In this document: positions 11,601 to 31,559 of the stretch, in pieces | Layout of the letters: each line of letters starts with the position of its first letter | Position numbering within the stretch: position 1 is the first letter of the stretch | Assembly: GCA_037975125.1 (NCBI GenBank) | Contig: JAJQOW010000014.1 | Location: forward strand, 5,346,785 to 5,410,784 | DNA: 64,000 nt | DNA from: Latrodectus hesperus | Taxonomy: Eukaryota; Arthropoda; Arachnida; Araneae; Theridiidae | Direction of reading: 5' to 3' | Translations under genes and position numbers: made by a program | Notes under the pieces: generated by a model | Told to the model about the DNA's origin: nothing | Database searches by the model: none | The model's input: the letters and a program-made list of their open reading frames with translations, nothing else

Positions 11601-14560
11601 CATCATAAATTAAGCTTAGATATTAAAAGTATATTTAAATAATCCTCTATTATTTGAGAAAACGGTCTTCAATCAGTTGCTATATTTAGTGTAATGAGTA
11701 AAAAGAAACAATGAGTGAGATTAAAATACCCGATTCCTTTCACTTGAACACTTGTTTGAATATTTTTTTAATGTACCTTTACTGATATTTTTATTCTGTC
11801 ATAATTAGCATATTATCAAATACAATAGTTGCTTTTTCTTTAATTCTCACACTACTTAAGCACTTACAATATTAAAATTTGATATATAAGGGTTATTATA
11901 TAAATATAAAATATTTATTTTCAATAAAATTAAAACTTAATGAATGTTTTTTAAAAATATTTTTAGTAATTATCGCTAATTGAAATCTCATATTATTATT
12001 TTTATCACTAGTCTCAGAATTTATTATTTTTGATATTTAGAACAAAACTTCAAATGATTTTCATATTGCTCATCAGATTAAGAAAGAAATTTCAGAAATG
12101 ATGTTTGTCTTGTAATTTTTTGCAATTTGTATAAATTATTCTTATTACTCTTTTATGCATCATGCTAACTTAAAAATTAACTAAATGATACATTATGTTG
12201 TTATTGATTACAATAGCGTTAATTTTGTGCAACTAGTAATAATATCATCGATAAATAATTGATTGAAGTCAAAGTATAATTTATTTGTAAGTATTTCATC
12301 TTTGGATAAATTACAATTAATATTTAGAGAAATTGACTTAATTAAATTATTTAGAAATCTCATTAACAGTTAATATTTAGATTGATGGACAATTAATATT
12401 TAGAGATCTGATTATTAATGTTCTATAATCATTATAAAATTTGATTCAAATTATTAATTTTTCTAGAACATTAATAACTTAATTTTAAATCATGGTCACT
12501 TACATTTTTAACAAATTTTATAATTTTTTAGATTGAATAATAATAGCCACTTAATATTTATAAAAACTGAAAATAGATTATTTATGAACAAATAAACCTA
12601 ATAAAAGAAAATTAGTACATCTACTACGAAATGTTATTTGGCTCTATAATAATAATCAATAACTATTTATGAAAAATCTATATTTTTAATAAACATTTAT
12701 TGTAAGATAATAATTTTATTTACAAATCTTATAAAATTTACTGAAAGCTTTTTATTTTGGATTGCAGGAAAATAAAAGAAAAATATTTCACTTTCTATAC
12801 TTACAAATCTAAATGCCAAATTGATTTTCTTGTGGTGTTTCTCAAGTTTACTTCTGCATTCAAGAACTTATAATTTATTTCAACAGTGGTAAGTATTTTG
12901 ATTTTAACATAATTTCTTATAGTTATTTCCAAAACAATTCCTATTTCTTGTTAGATGATACAGATTTACACAATATTTTATAAATGGTGAGATTTATTTA
13001 AATGTCAATTATAATTTAACACATGAAAATAAGATACTTCAATTTTATAAATAATAATTAAGAATTCTTTTTATATTTCACTTAATGGTACAATTATTTT
13101 TTTATATTAACTAAAGATTGGTTTATTTTCAAAAGTTTGTGTAAAATTTAAAATTTGCTTATTTACAATATTTATGTTGTAAATAAAATTGTAAAAAATA
13201 TTGATAAATAAAATTCCGCATCTACATTATAAATATAAATACTTATAGACAAGATTTAATATACCTTAAAACTGACTTAATTAAGAAAATAATTGAAGTT
13301 AATTAATTTTGTTTGAAATCAATGAGTTTTAGTAATTATTTGTAAAATATGCATGGCATCTATTAAATCAAAATGTCATCATTAATATCAAAAATTCTAT
13401 TGCACCTGAGCTATATTGATAAAATCTGTCATTACTGAAATGGAAATTTATTTCAAATAAAATTTTTGATGTGATTGAAAGTTAATATTATTCGAAACAA
13501 AATTTTCATTTTCAGTATCGATAATCTTTAGCTGCTCGTCAAATCAATTAGTTAATTTAATACTAAAATTGGTGACAAATTATCAAAGAATAAAGAATAC
13601 ATGTGTAACGTTAATATAGAATAAAGCCACAATTTGACACTTAATAGACGAGAGTCAATAATCTTTATTTGTATTTTTTATCGACTAAATATAATGAACA
13701 CAAAGAATAATTATGTATGTGGAGATAAATTTCTTATTTTATCAACTGTAACTAATGAGATATGTGTTAGTTTATTGTAGACACAATTTTACGGAAGCAA
13801 AAGAATTAAAAATTAAATCATCATCATGTTACCAAGGTTTGTAGTGGAATTCTTTACTTTGACATTTAGTTGGATCGATGCCAGTTCGGAAAATAAAAGT
13901 TAAATGTAGCATGGCTGAGTGTAAAGTCTAAAGAATTTGCAGTGTAAATGTATCTAGAATTAGATAACTAGGCATGAAAGAAGTATTAACCGACTATAGT
14001 AAATTTACTTTTCTTGCTTTCAATTAAGAAGTTTTGGTTTTCATATGAAACAAAATACATTTCTCAGATTTTAATCCTTTCTTTAGGAAATTTCTGAACT
14101 TAGATTACCTTTTATTGTTTGATTTTTATTATTCAGACATATGGATAAAATTTTATACCATGATATTTTGAAACAATTTTTATGATTCTGCAAAATGTTC
14201 TCATTAACTTTTTCAACTGAACCAAAATATTTAAAATAAATAATAAAATACAATTTATGTGAAAGTAGGATTAGTTTGAGTTGTGTTGGAGTTACTCAAA
14301 TATATATTTTGTAAAGAACCAGAAGCTAGATTTAAGTCACACTTTAAATTATGTTTAAGTAATAATATCAATATTCGATTTAAGTCTTAAGATCATTAAG
14401 TATTACTTTCTTGAATCTTTCATTTATCTGAATAGAGGCAACAAGCTATGGGTAATTAAGAAAAATATAAATAGTACATAAACTTTATCACTATTATGAT
14501 TTTCGTGTAGTTAAATTTGTGGTTGTTGAGCAAAGTACTATAAGAGAAACAGTCCCTTCA
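8671..14560. other. Long AT-rich stretch without recognised genes
   Basis: Nearly 6 kb of AT-rich DNA with only short chance frames, such as a 69-codon frame at 11204-11413. Small local duplications occur, for example CAATTAATATTTAGAG near 12315-12410. A slightly GC-richer patch at about 10150-10430 has no frame or motif I recognise. Confidence 0.5.
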
Positions 14561-14569
14561 GCCAAGTGG

Positions 14570-15555
14570 CTTTCTTTAATCTTGTCGATGACGCAGTGGA
14601 ACCACATCACATATCACAGTGTCTTAGCCCGGTGGACGATTTAGACGGTGTCTTCTTTCATTTCGAATAAACAGTACATGTGAATAAACAAACAGACCTT
14701 CCTGCCTATTTGAGGCAATTGTCCCTTTATATAATTGGAGAGATTCCACTTGATGCTGTTCAAGTCTACACAGACGGCAGTAGAGATGACTTTTTCCGAT
14801 CTGGCAGTGGTATTTTCGTCAAATCTCAAGACCATGAATTAAAGCTTCAGAGGAGAAATCCCGATCACTGCTCGGTTTTTCGCAGTGAACTGATAGCCAT
14901 TGATGAAGCCCTTGGGGTTTTTTCATCTCTTTCTTATGGAAAGGAGGTTCGGATTCTGTCTGACAGCAGAAGTGCAATTCAGCACCTGTGCAATTGGTTA
15001 AGTGTTAGAGACAATGTTGGAGTAACAATCGTTAACAAGTTAAAACGGCTTTTCATATCTCACCAGATTCATCTGCAGTGGATTCCTTCCCACGTCGATT
15101 TTGAGGGAAATGAAATTGCGGATGCTCTGGCGAAAGCTGGTGCTGGCGAGGCCTCCGTTAATTTTGCTCCTCTCACTTTCACGGAGATTCACTCCAGAGA
15201 AAAAATTAAGAGCAGGATGACTTGGATTGTCCCTCCGGTACATTACTGGTACCAAATTTCCTGTCCCGGAGGCTCCCTGACCAATGACTTAAGTCGTCAG
15301 GAACAAAATATTCTCGCCCGATTTCAAAGTGGACATCTTAAAACCTTAAAATTTTCTGAGGGTTCCCGAACCTTTGAAACCTGTACCAACTGCTCTACCA
15401 AGCAGGCTTTGCTTGAACATACACTTGAGTGCCTGGGTCTCTCCAGGCAGGACTTAGTTGACGACCCTCTTCGGGTTTTGGATTATTGTAGAGTGTACAA
15501 TGTCATGGACCTGGTCTAGCGCTGCTGGCCTTTGGTGCATGCAACAACAACAACA
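14570..15555 (+). mobile_element. 5'-truncated LINE, 3' end with RNase H
   Basis: This is the 3' end of a non-LTR retrotransposon: the RNase H domain, the C-terminal tail and a short 3' UTR ending in GCATGCAACAACAACAACAAC. The same GCTGCTGGC...GCATGCAACAAC ending is seen at 710-750. The upstream limit is soft. LINE-like sequence with an in-frame stop at 14668-14670 seems to start near 14570, so the reverse transcriptase and endonuclease have been lost, as is usual for 5' truncation. The 3' end lies about 280 bp before the large TA array at 15837. Confidence 0.85.
14680..15519 (+). CDS. RNase H domain and C-terminal tail of a LINE polyprotein
   Basis: An open frame of 279 codons with no internal stop. 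Ribonuclease H type I cleaves the RNA strand of the RNA/DNA hybrid during retrotransposition. All active-site blocks are visible: YTDGS (residues 30-34), FRSELIAIDEA (about 67-77), LSDSRSAIQHL (about 93-103) and WIPSHVDFEGNEIADALAK (about 134-152). After the domain comes a Cys/His tail, CTNC...H...C, near residues 235-251. The annotated 5' end is only the first codon after the upstream stop at 14668 (a GTG), so this is the surviving part of a larger ORF2 rather than a free-standing gene. Loss of the upstream domains makes autonomous transposition impossible. It is better preserved than the copies at 385-760 and 24848-26035. Confidence 0.88.
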   Translation: MNKQTDLPAYLRQLSLYIIGEIPLDAVQVYTDGSRDDFFRSGSGIFVKSQDHELKLQRRNPDHCSVFRSELIAIDEALGVFSSLSYGKEVRILSDSRSAIQHLCNWLSVRDNVGVTIVNKLKRLFISHQIHLQWIPSHVDFEGNEIADALAKAGAGEASVNFAPLTFTEIHSREKIKSRMTWIVPPVHYWYQISCPGGSLTNDLSRQEQNILARFQSGHLKTLKFSEGSRTFETCTNCSTKQALLEHTLECLGLSRQDLVDDPLRVLDYCRVYNVMDLV

Positions 15556-15833
15556 ACAGCACTATAGTTATCTTCATTACATCTGACTTGTATACTTTAA
15601 CCAGCCAGCATTACAAGAATACATCTTATAATGCAATACACATTAGTTGAATTAACTGAATAATCAGAAATGTATCTAATATAAAATATGAAAATATTAA
15701 CACTGCAAAATAAATTGGCATCACACAGTATGATAATTACGGAAATATTACCAGTGATTGCATTATTCTTTTTAAAATTTAATGCGTTATTATTACAACA
15801 CTTTCTTGTCTTAAAAAATGCCATATCAAAAAA

Positions 15834-16326
<493 letters not shown>

Positions 16327-16329
16327 ATA

Positions 16330-22455
<6,126 letters not shown>

Positions 22456-22630
22456 GTTACAAATTTATAAATAATGATTATATTTGTCTTAAAATATCTC
22501 AGACAGATCGAAAATTCTCACATTTTGGGCAAAAATTGCGGTATTTAGACGTGTTGTAGTTTAAAAACTGATTTCCTAATAATTTGGCGACAGCTGGCGA
22601 GATTCTTGGTGACTTGGTGAGAAATCGATA

Positions 22631-22744
22631 CTTCTGGAAACATCCATCACCTAAGCTCTACGACCAATATTTTTCGAGATAGCCTAGAATCTTCCAGAAC
22701 CTTGGCGAAATTGGTAGATTTCTCCGCCAAGTCAGGTATAAATA
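22631..22744 (+). promoter_or_regulatory. Heat-shock-element-like promoter (HSE + CCAAT + TATA)
   Basis: GAATCTTCCAGAAC at 22687-22700 is a perfect three-unit heat shock element (GAA at 22687, TTC at 22692, GAA at 22697). A two-unit TTCTGGAA lies at 22632-22639, CCAAT at 22663-22667 and TATAAATA at 22737-22744. The three-unit site is about 40-50 bp upstream of the TATA box, a normal promoter spacing. Heat-shock factor binding is inferred from the motif only. Confidence 0.5.
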
Positions 22745-22944
22745 CCGCAGCCCGACATGGAAGAGTGGAGTTTTGTGAAGACAGTCATTGAGTGAAGACG
22801 ATTAGTAGTGACTGCAAGTTGTTCTCTGTCTGAGGTATTTGACACCTGTTATTGGAAGCTGTTTCTTATTATATCTGACGAACTGTAGCTGTATAATTGT
22901 AATTGTTACAGCGGGAATTTCGTTTATCTAGTGAAGATTTTACG

Positions 22945-22950
22945 AATAAA
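22945..22950 (+). terminator. Polyadenylation signal AATAAA in candidate LTR
   Basis: AATAAA followed within 10-20 bases by GTCTTGTGTTC, a GT-rich downstream element. This is the expected layout at the R/U5 border of an LTR. Confidence 0.5.
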
Positions 22951-23020
22951 AGTCTTGTGTTCATTAAGTGGTCGCTTTATTCAACTCTCAATCAACACGA
23001 ACCCGTGGGAGCTCTGTACA

Positions 23021-23172
<152 letters not shown>

Positions 23173-23174
23173 TC

Positions 23175-24780
23175 TACCAATTGACAATCAGTTTTGCAAC
23201 CTCTATTCAATCCTTATCAAAATGAAATTTTATGTATTTATTAATGGTTTGTTCTATTTAAAAAAAACTTCTATATATTTAGTTATTATTAAAAATAAAC
23301 ATAATTTTTGTTAACAAAAGAATAAATCAATTAGTCCCTTGATATTGATTTGGGAAACATATAAGTACATCTTTCGTACGTTTATCAGACAGATGAGAAA
23401 TGCGGAGTGTGCGGTAATGTGACTCAATAAACACTGTTATCGCAAAAAATATAATTATAAAGAAGATTTAACTGCCACAAATATATTATGTGTGCAAAGC
23501 ACTTTTCTCCTTCAGTTAACCATATGTTTGATATGATATTAAAATGCATTATCGGTGTGTACTTATTTAGATTCAAATAAATAAAACCCGTGTAATTAAT
23601 TAAAAAAGAAACTACCCAAAATTAAATTTTTGTAGAATCTAAGTGAAGAAATATGACAGTAAATGCATTGTAGATACTTTTTATTAGGAAGTTATGTATG
23701 AATAGAAATAGGCTTAAAACATGAAATTGTATTTAGAATGTAATACTTTTTCAATATATTAAAAAGACATGATTTTATGACATGAAATTAAAATGAATGG
23801 CATTAAATTTTTACTAATTTTGAAAATACATATTACATAGATATTCCTCTGAAATATGGTAAATTTATTTTACGTTCAAAGGTAATAACTATTAATTTAT
23901 TTATTTAAAATTTTGCAGAGTAAAGTAAATTGTTGGATGAAGAACCAAATTTATTAATTTAAAAACCTTTTTATTGTTGTTATTAATAATATCTTTTAAA
24001 TATTTGATTTGGTTATTGCCTCATTATAACCTCTTATATATTAAAAGATAATTATACTTGATTAATTTTTTTACAACAAATCAGGGAGCAATTAAATTTA
24101 AATTGTTCAACAGCATTCAATAAGACATAAAATCAAAATAACATTTTTTTAATTATTTTTACCGAATATATTTAGATATTCAACTAATTAAATATTTTTG
24201 TTATTGTATAAAAATATATTATTATGCAAATAATAAAGGGTTTTCAATATTCTATATTTAAATTCATATTTTTAAAAACTATTAATTTTCCTTAATATGT
24301 TTAAATTAATTGAACCCTTATTTTTTAATATTAAATTCTTTTAATGAATACGTTTTCGTATTTTTGATTTCTTCTCATATTTTAAAAATGATTGCATAAC
24401 CCAATTTCTTTTGATATTTCTTTTTAAAATGTTAAATTTTCATAAAAAGAACATATATGAAAAAATTAGTATCATGCAAAGATATCAAATTTTAAAAATA
24501 TGTGTATCAGAGAATTTACTACTTTAAGTTTAAAATATCTTGAGCAACTTTTATTATTCCTTTCTATTTTTTATTATTTCTCTATTTTCTTTTGAAAATA
24601 TAAAACTCTATAAAGAAAGAAAATGTTTTTTATAAAGAAAATGTAAAAAAAAAATCCAAATGAGCAAAAATAAATATATTTATTCGTAAAAATTATAAAA
24701 ATTTTGCATTATTGAGATGAAAGTTCCATGTTTTTAATACCGAAAGAAATCTTTTTGCTAGGAGAAAAATGTTATTACTT
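23175..24780. other. AT-rich, nothing recognised
   Basis: No gene, RNA or transposon motif supported in this stretch. Confidence 0.5.
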
Positions 24781-24847
24781 AAATAAAATAAATACTTGGT
24801 AGTGGTGATGGTGTTGGTGGGACTGATCTCCATCTGATCTAATTCCA

Positions 24848-25117
24848 CTAGACCAGATCCATGAGATCATAGATAGCCAAAATTTCCAAAAGCAGATGTG
24901 GACTTTTCACAGCCTCTTCACGAGAAAACCCCAAGCACTTCAAGATTTGTTGCGGGCAAAACGGAGCATTGTCGCACTTGGGGCATGATGGGTATTTTCT
25001 TTCACCATCCTCAAAGATCATACACTTCAAGTAGCCAGTAGAAAGTCGAGATAGTGTCGTCTGATGTACTCTGTAGCCCTTAAATATTATGGCGGCTCCA
25101 GGATATCTTTGAATGTA

Positions 25118-25149
<32 letters not shown>

Positions 25150-26035
25150 CTTTGACTCTAATAATCGACTGATAACCTTATAATCGACTCTGATGGTGTT
25201 AGTGCCTTGCGATCTTCCGGGTTAAAGGGATTACTGCCGGCAGCCTTTGCAAGGTCGTCGGCTAATTCATTCCCAGGCAGACCAACATGCGAGGGGACCC
25301 ACTGGAGGTGGATTGGGTGTTGAACTGAAAGGCTTTTCAACAAGAGTAGAATACTTCTACTAGTACTGTCACCGATGGATTGCCAATTGAAAAGATGCTG
25401 GATCGAGGATCGACTGTCTGTAAGGATCCATATCTCCGAGAAATCATTTTGTGTATTGTTATCTAACAAAGAAAGTCCACTCATGATGGCAATGAGTTCC
25501 GTTCTGAAGACGGACATGTGGTCAGCAGTTCTTTTTTCAAGCTTGATGGAATAATTGGGAAGTTCAATACACATATTCCGCTGCCAGTTGCGTTGGTCTC
25601 CAATTTGCTTCCATTAGTATAAACCCTGGCTGTTCCGATAGGAATCTTGTCAATTGTCTCTAGAGCCAATTGCTTTAGTAAGTATGGGTGGTCCGACTTT
25701 TTACTTGCATCGAGAGTTAGGCTGGGATGGAAAGTGACTCTCTGGAGGCCAAACGGAGGGTTAATCGAAGGTATCAAGCAGAAGGGCTGAACACAAGGAT
25801 ACAGCAAGTTCTGTAAGTGTGCTTGAGAGAATGGACTATTACGTTTTAATCTTTGGTTATTGCTCCAATTAATTATTGTGATGTCTCCAAAGCTGGTTAG
25901 TTTATTGAAGTACTTGGTTAAGCAATACTTTCTTCTCATATGTAATGGTTGAAGGTCGCACTCGTACAGAGCTAAATTGTTAGGACAACTGTTGCAAAGT
26001 CCTCCAATGAACCTAGCAGCGCTCTTACCATGAGT
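24848..26035 (-). pseudogene. LINE ORF2 C-terminal part with RNase H, broken by frameshift and TA array
   Basis: The minus strand reads from about 26035 down: RT/RNase H linker (SCPNNLALYECDLQPLHMRRKY and on), then the RNase H domain as YTNGS, FRTELIAIMSG, LTDSRSSIQHL and WVPSHVGLPGNELADDLAK. The C-terminal tail follows, with CPKC near 24985 and a stop at 24848-24850. It resembles the 14680-15519 copy in domain order and length but differs in sequence, so it is another subfamily. Its 3' tail, with CAACACCATCACC, lacks the CAACAACAA end. Damage: the first catalytic Asp is Asn (YTDGS became YTNGS), a frameshift lies near 25570, and a 30-bp TA array at 25120-25150 interrupts the frame between RNase H and the tail. 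Not functional. Confidence 0.85.
25120..25150. repeat. Short (TA)n array inside LINE coding sequence
   Basis: About 15 TA units sit within the LINE reading frame, between the RNase H block and the WYIQRYPGAA tail block. It either expanded in place or came with an insertion. Confidence 0.9.
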
Positions 26036-26039
26036 AACA

Positions 26040-28263
26040 AATAAATACTTAGAACTATTTTAGAAATTTAATGAAAACAATTAGACTCCATCTCTCATTT
26101 TAGTATAAGATTCACAAAAAGTAAGGAACTGTCTGACAAAATAGAATGAAATAAATAGTTTCTTGTATTCAAGGAATATAAATTTTCGACAATAAGTTTG
26201 AAATTTGATTCTAATTTTGCTTATTCAATTTGAAATTGAAAAGATCCTTATAAGGAAATGTAGCATTTATAAAATGACATTGAAAAATGTTAATATTTGA
26301 ATTTATGATAAAATAAAGCTTTCTAATCCTGTAATGTAATTGCATATAAAGATTAAGCATATTTTTGTTTTCTTTCCTGAGCAGTTATATCTAAAAGTTT
26401 CACTGCACAATGAGTAGTTAGAGATTTTTGAGATACAAACCTGAAAACGTCCAAAAATGTTTTTGATAAAACTAAGGAATATGATTATAAATATTAGAAT
26501 GTGAAAAGAATTGGGAATATATAGGATGTTTTTTGCAATATAAACTTAATAATTGATCTTTTGAAAAATATAGATAGGTGAATATGCATGTACCTTTCAG
26601 CTTGGAACCTCATTGTTATTTAATAAAATTGTTATTTTATTAAATAATAAAAGCGTTAATAATAATAAAATATTTCCATTGAAGTTTGTATTAGCAATTA
26701 AAGCATCATTGATAACGGTAATCCTTTTATGAAAAAAACTTTTTAATATAATTTCTATTAATGTGATGATTTTAAAATTGATTATTTAGTAAATACCAGT
26801 ATGAGATTTTTGATAATAAATGTACATAAAAATAAAAAACATTTTCAGAAATATTGTTAATATTTCATGGATTAAATGTGCCGAACTCATAGAAAGGCTA
26901 ATGAAACTTACACGAAAATTAACTACTTGATTGCTAACTTTAACTGTTTTCATACTGTCATTTCTGAGAGAAAAAAGTGGTATTCATAATAGCTATTTAT
27001 GAAAACAAAAGTAAGAAAATAAAAAATAAGTTGGATTTTTAAATAGCATATAGTTTCGCCATTTTTTCTTTTCATTATCACACATATGCATATCACTAAA
27101 AAATATTATTATATAAAAATATAGTAAATGAGATTACCAGAAAGCAGAACTTTTAAAAGCTTAATTAAATTTCGCTAAGTTTTTAATTAAATAGCATTAC
27201 AATGAATATAAGAAAAAAATTAACTTGTAGTAACCATAAAAAGCAATTATTATGCACAATTTTTAAAGACATATTCTTAAATGACTTCTTTTTTATTTTA
27301 GATTACATATGTATTTATTTATAAAAGCATTTAACTTTTACGTTATAGCAAACATTTGTCATCACTGGAAGAAAATTACGTTTCAAAATATCACATTGTT
27401 AATGCAAATATATTTTATATCTGTATGACAGTTTTAATCTGATGTGTTTATTCTTCTATTTATTTGAGCCAGCATACCCACATGTAAATAATATCACTTT
27501 ATAAGGTCAAAAACATTATATTTTATACTTAAAAGGAGAGCAGTGCAATATTACTTTCCTGAAATCTATCGGATGGATTACTTTGTTTCCTGAGTTTTAA
27601 AAAATTGATATTTGATTTTTCTTTAAGATGAATTGTTGCTACATTTATGAAAGCCATACTCATTTAGTTTGTTTCATACTATCTCGTATCACTATCAAAT
27701 TGGTTGACAAACGGTTTGCGATCTGTCCTTCAATTCAAAAATTCGTAGATTTGCATGTTACATTGAACATAGATGTTTGCAATTGTTTCGAATCCACTTT
27801 AAACTAAAGGTTCTGATCTAACTAGTATTATTCAAAAAATCAAATATATCGCTTGAAATTGATTGCAATAAATTGATAGACAAACAAATCAAATCTATCC
27901 CTTAGCTTGCAAATAAAATAGTTATTGAAAGGTACTATTCTTTTAAACTTTTCCGTAATGAGCTGTCCACATAATGTAAACAGGAAGAGACTAATTTGCA
28001 TTGGAAGCATCTATCACCAAAATAAAATGGAAAAATAATTTCTTTTCTAAAATGAAAGCAACTGGAGTAAGCATAATCGCTTCTGTCAATATTCCATTAC
28101 AAATCTTAGAGATACTATGGTTTTTTGAATTTCATTTAGATTTTATGATTTCCATTTCCACTTAATTTAATATTATGAAAGTTAACGTGTATAGACTTAT
28201 CTTGGTATCATAAGAAACTATAAAATATAAACTAAAAAACTCATTATGTTGAAATGTCATAAG
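26040..28263. other. AT-rich, nothing recognised
   Basis: No coding region or repeat family could be supported. Confidence 0.5.
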
Positions 28264-28265
28264 TA

Positions 28266-29158
28266 TTAGGTTGGTGCGTATGAAATGTCGGATTCTTAAG
28301 TGATTGTATAAAACTGCATATCTTTCTTCAAAAGCTGTTTATTCAATCAAAGTATGCTCCATTCGCTTCAATACACTTCTCCCAACGAGATTTTAAAGCG
28401 TAGATGCCTGTCTTAAAAAATTTTGGTCTTTAGAATTAATAAACTCTGATATCGAGTTTTTTAGACTGTCTTCATTTTCATAGTGTTTGCCCCTTAAAAA
28501 CAGCTCTAAATGCTTGAAAAAATGAAAATCGGTCGGCGAGAGATCCGGTGAATATGGTGGATGCTGCAATGATGAGCATACGTTTAACCGATCCAGCTTA
28601 TTTCGCTCTGTCAGTGCGTGCGGTACCCACTTGTCCATCTTCTTAACCTTGCCAATCTCAGAAAGGTGTCTCAATATCGTTGTATGGTCAACTTTCATCC
28701 TGATAGCAAGTTCCCTCGTGGATACGGCTGGATCCGCTTCCACTAGAGCCTTCAGGTCATCATTCTTCACAGACGTTTTGGGTCTTCCGCGCGGCTCATT
28801 TTGCAGTGAAAAATCGCCATTCCGAAATTTTTCGAACCAACGCTGCACTTTCCGATCGTTAACCGTATTCTCCCCCAAACGCTTGGTTTATGTTGCGTGC
28901 AGCTTTTGCAGCACTATTATCAAGTTTGTACTCATATAAGAAAATGACGCGAATGTCGGCAGAATTCATATCGGCAATAAACTCAAAAGAAATAAAAAAG
29001 GGAAGACCTTCGAGAAAACCTATTTTGCTGAAATGAGTCTCTAGCAATGGACAATACGAGTATGAATGAGTTTATGCCAAATACAAAAGTATAACGAAAA
29101 CAGGGAGGAAAACGTCCGCATGTAAAGAGAATCCGACATTTCATACGCACCAACCTAA
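28266..29158 (-). mobile_element. Non-autonomous mariner element, 893 bp, perfect 31-bp TIRs
   Basis: The ends are perfect inverted repeats of 31 bp (28266-28296 and 29128-29158), starting TTAGGTTGGTGCGTATGAAA, and TA dinucleotides flank both sides (28264-28265 and 29159-29160), the mariner target duplication. The TTAGGTTGGTGC terminus and the transposase remnant place it in the mariner family proper. Full mariners are about 1.28 kb, so roughly 390 bp is missing, matching the gap seen in the protein. Identical termini suggest it moved recently, mobilised by a transposase encoded elsewhere (inference). Confidence 0.95.
28343..28969 (-). pseudogene. Mariner transposase, internally deleted and frameshifted
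   Basis: A minus-strand relic beginning at ATG 28969-28967. The N-terminal helix-turn-helix region reads IRVIFLYEYKL and AARNINQAFG, then after a one-base slip in a G homopolymer (28872-28876) NDRKVQRWFEKFRNGDFSL and EPRGRPKT. The second HTH follows (STRELAIRMKVDHTTILRHL), then WVPHALTE and LNVCSSL. At about 28566-28570 it jumps straight to HPPYSPDLSPTDFHFFKHL. The roughly 130 residues normally between these blocks hold the first two catalytic Asp residues (TCDE and HDNARPH regions) and are deleted. Only the third Asp (SPDLSPTD, the D of DD34D) remains. A second frameshift near 28430 precedes the tail SRWEKCIEANG and the stop at 28345-28343. No activity is possible. Confidence 0.93.
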
Positions 29159-29164
29159 TAAAAC

Positions 29165-30800
29165 TGATTTATTTCATAATAAGACAATTAACTTGGTTAA
29201 GTTTTATATTCCATTTTAAGTAGAAAAGATGAAATATCCTTCTAGATATGACTGTATGAGAATAATATATGGTTAATATTTTAATGTGTTGGGATTAATA
29301 TGAATTTCTTATATAAAATTTTAGAAGTAAAATGCATACATATTTTGAATATAATATATGCTTTAACTGAGTTAGTTTTATAATGCATTGCAAATTAGTA
29401 ATATAAAGTATACTTGTATTTTTAAACCGAAAAATAAGAAAGAATAGTAAATTCTAAAACAAATGGGTCTTTGCCAAGCATTTCTCAATGAAGTAAAGCA
29501 AGGAAAGTAAATGAAATATTTTTGAGAATAATCGTCACAAAACTTTGAAAATAGGCATTCAAATTCATATTATGCTATACAACTCTAAATATCAGCGTAA
29601 AAGTTTGAATTCTAACTGCCCACTTTGATTTTAAATACAGTTGAATGATGTGTAATATAATATTTTATTACAAATATATGGTGCAGATTTAAACATTGTT
29701 TACTATTTTGATCTATTTTATGTTCGGAGATAATGAAATTAATATAATTGTCCTTCATAATCATAAACAAATTAGTGAAATTTCTAAAAATGTTGCTAGG
29801 TAAAATTAAACTCTTTTTAGATGTAATTTCTAGAAAACTAAAATGTATAAACTGTAGTTAATTTGAAATTTCAATAAGCAGAAATCTTTGATGAGGAAAA
29901 GATACTTTTTAACTATGCAATTTCAAAATTTTCCTTCTTATTAAAATAAGAGAAGTGATTTTGTTACATTTTTATTTTTGCTTTTATAAAATATAATAAC
30001 CTCTTGTTCCATAAAAGGATATACTTGACAGAATGAACATGTCTTCTGAATATTCAACTCATGTAAAAAATTGAACTTCTGAAAGATAACGATAAAAGGG
30101 ATCTCATTTTTATGATCAATACACATGCCTTACGGGATATCCTTCCGGTTATCAATTTTTCTTTCCCAGTTTGGCAACAATGAAACGAGAGAATTACGTG
30201 GTCTGGATGGCGCCATTTACGTTTGGTAAAAGTGACACTAAACATACATTTTGGTACCTCAAGCACAAGGCAAAAAAACATTTCTTTACTTTTAGTATCG
30301 GTAGCTTTTATCTAAATAAAACTTTACTTAAGGTATCTGTGATTTAATTTCTTATAAACTTTTCATTATATTTAACGTAATTTGTCATGTATAATAGTAA
30401 TTTTGAATCAGAATGTAATTTTTTATATCCTTAATTCTGAATTTCTTTCATCATTTTGAGTTTCACAAATGAAAATTACATGGAATGTAAAAGCAAATTG
30501 CTTATGAAGATTCTTCAATCTGCTATTATTACTGTTATGCAGCTTTAAATGGGACAATTCTTTTACGATTCACAAATATAAACTGTCGTTTTGAAAATAT
30601 TCAAAATACGATGAAACGTCATATTTAAAATGTTTAAATGTGACATTATTTATTTGAGTTTAAACTATAAGAATCAATTACTTATCGCAGGAAACTATAA
30701 ACATTAATATCTGACCTTAAACTTTTCTTTTTATGTATTTTTTGCAATTATAATTTCAAATGAATCAAAGTTAACAAAAAAAAATTTAATTTTACTACAA
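29165..30800. other. AT-rich, nothing firmly recognised
   Basis: A slightly GC-richer patch at about 30120-30270 with short overlapping minus-strand frames was examined. It showed no domain, splice pair or repeat relationship within the window. Confidence 0.45.
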
Positions 30801-30810
30801 AAGATGAAAT

Positions 30811-31556
<746 letters not shown>

Positions 31557-31559
31557 TAT

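Noticed and set aside
15040..15255. Minus-strand 71-codon ORF
   Set aside because: Antisense shadow of the LINE RNase H frame at 14680-15519.
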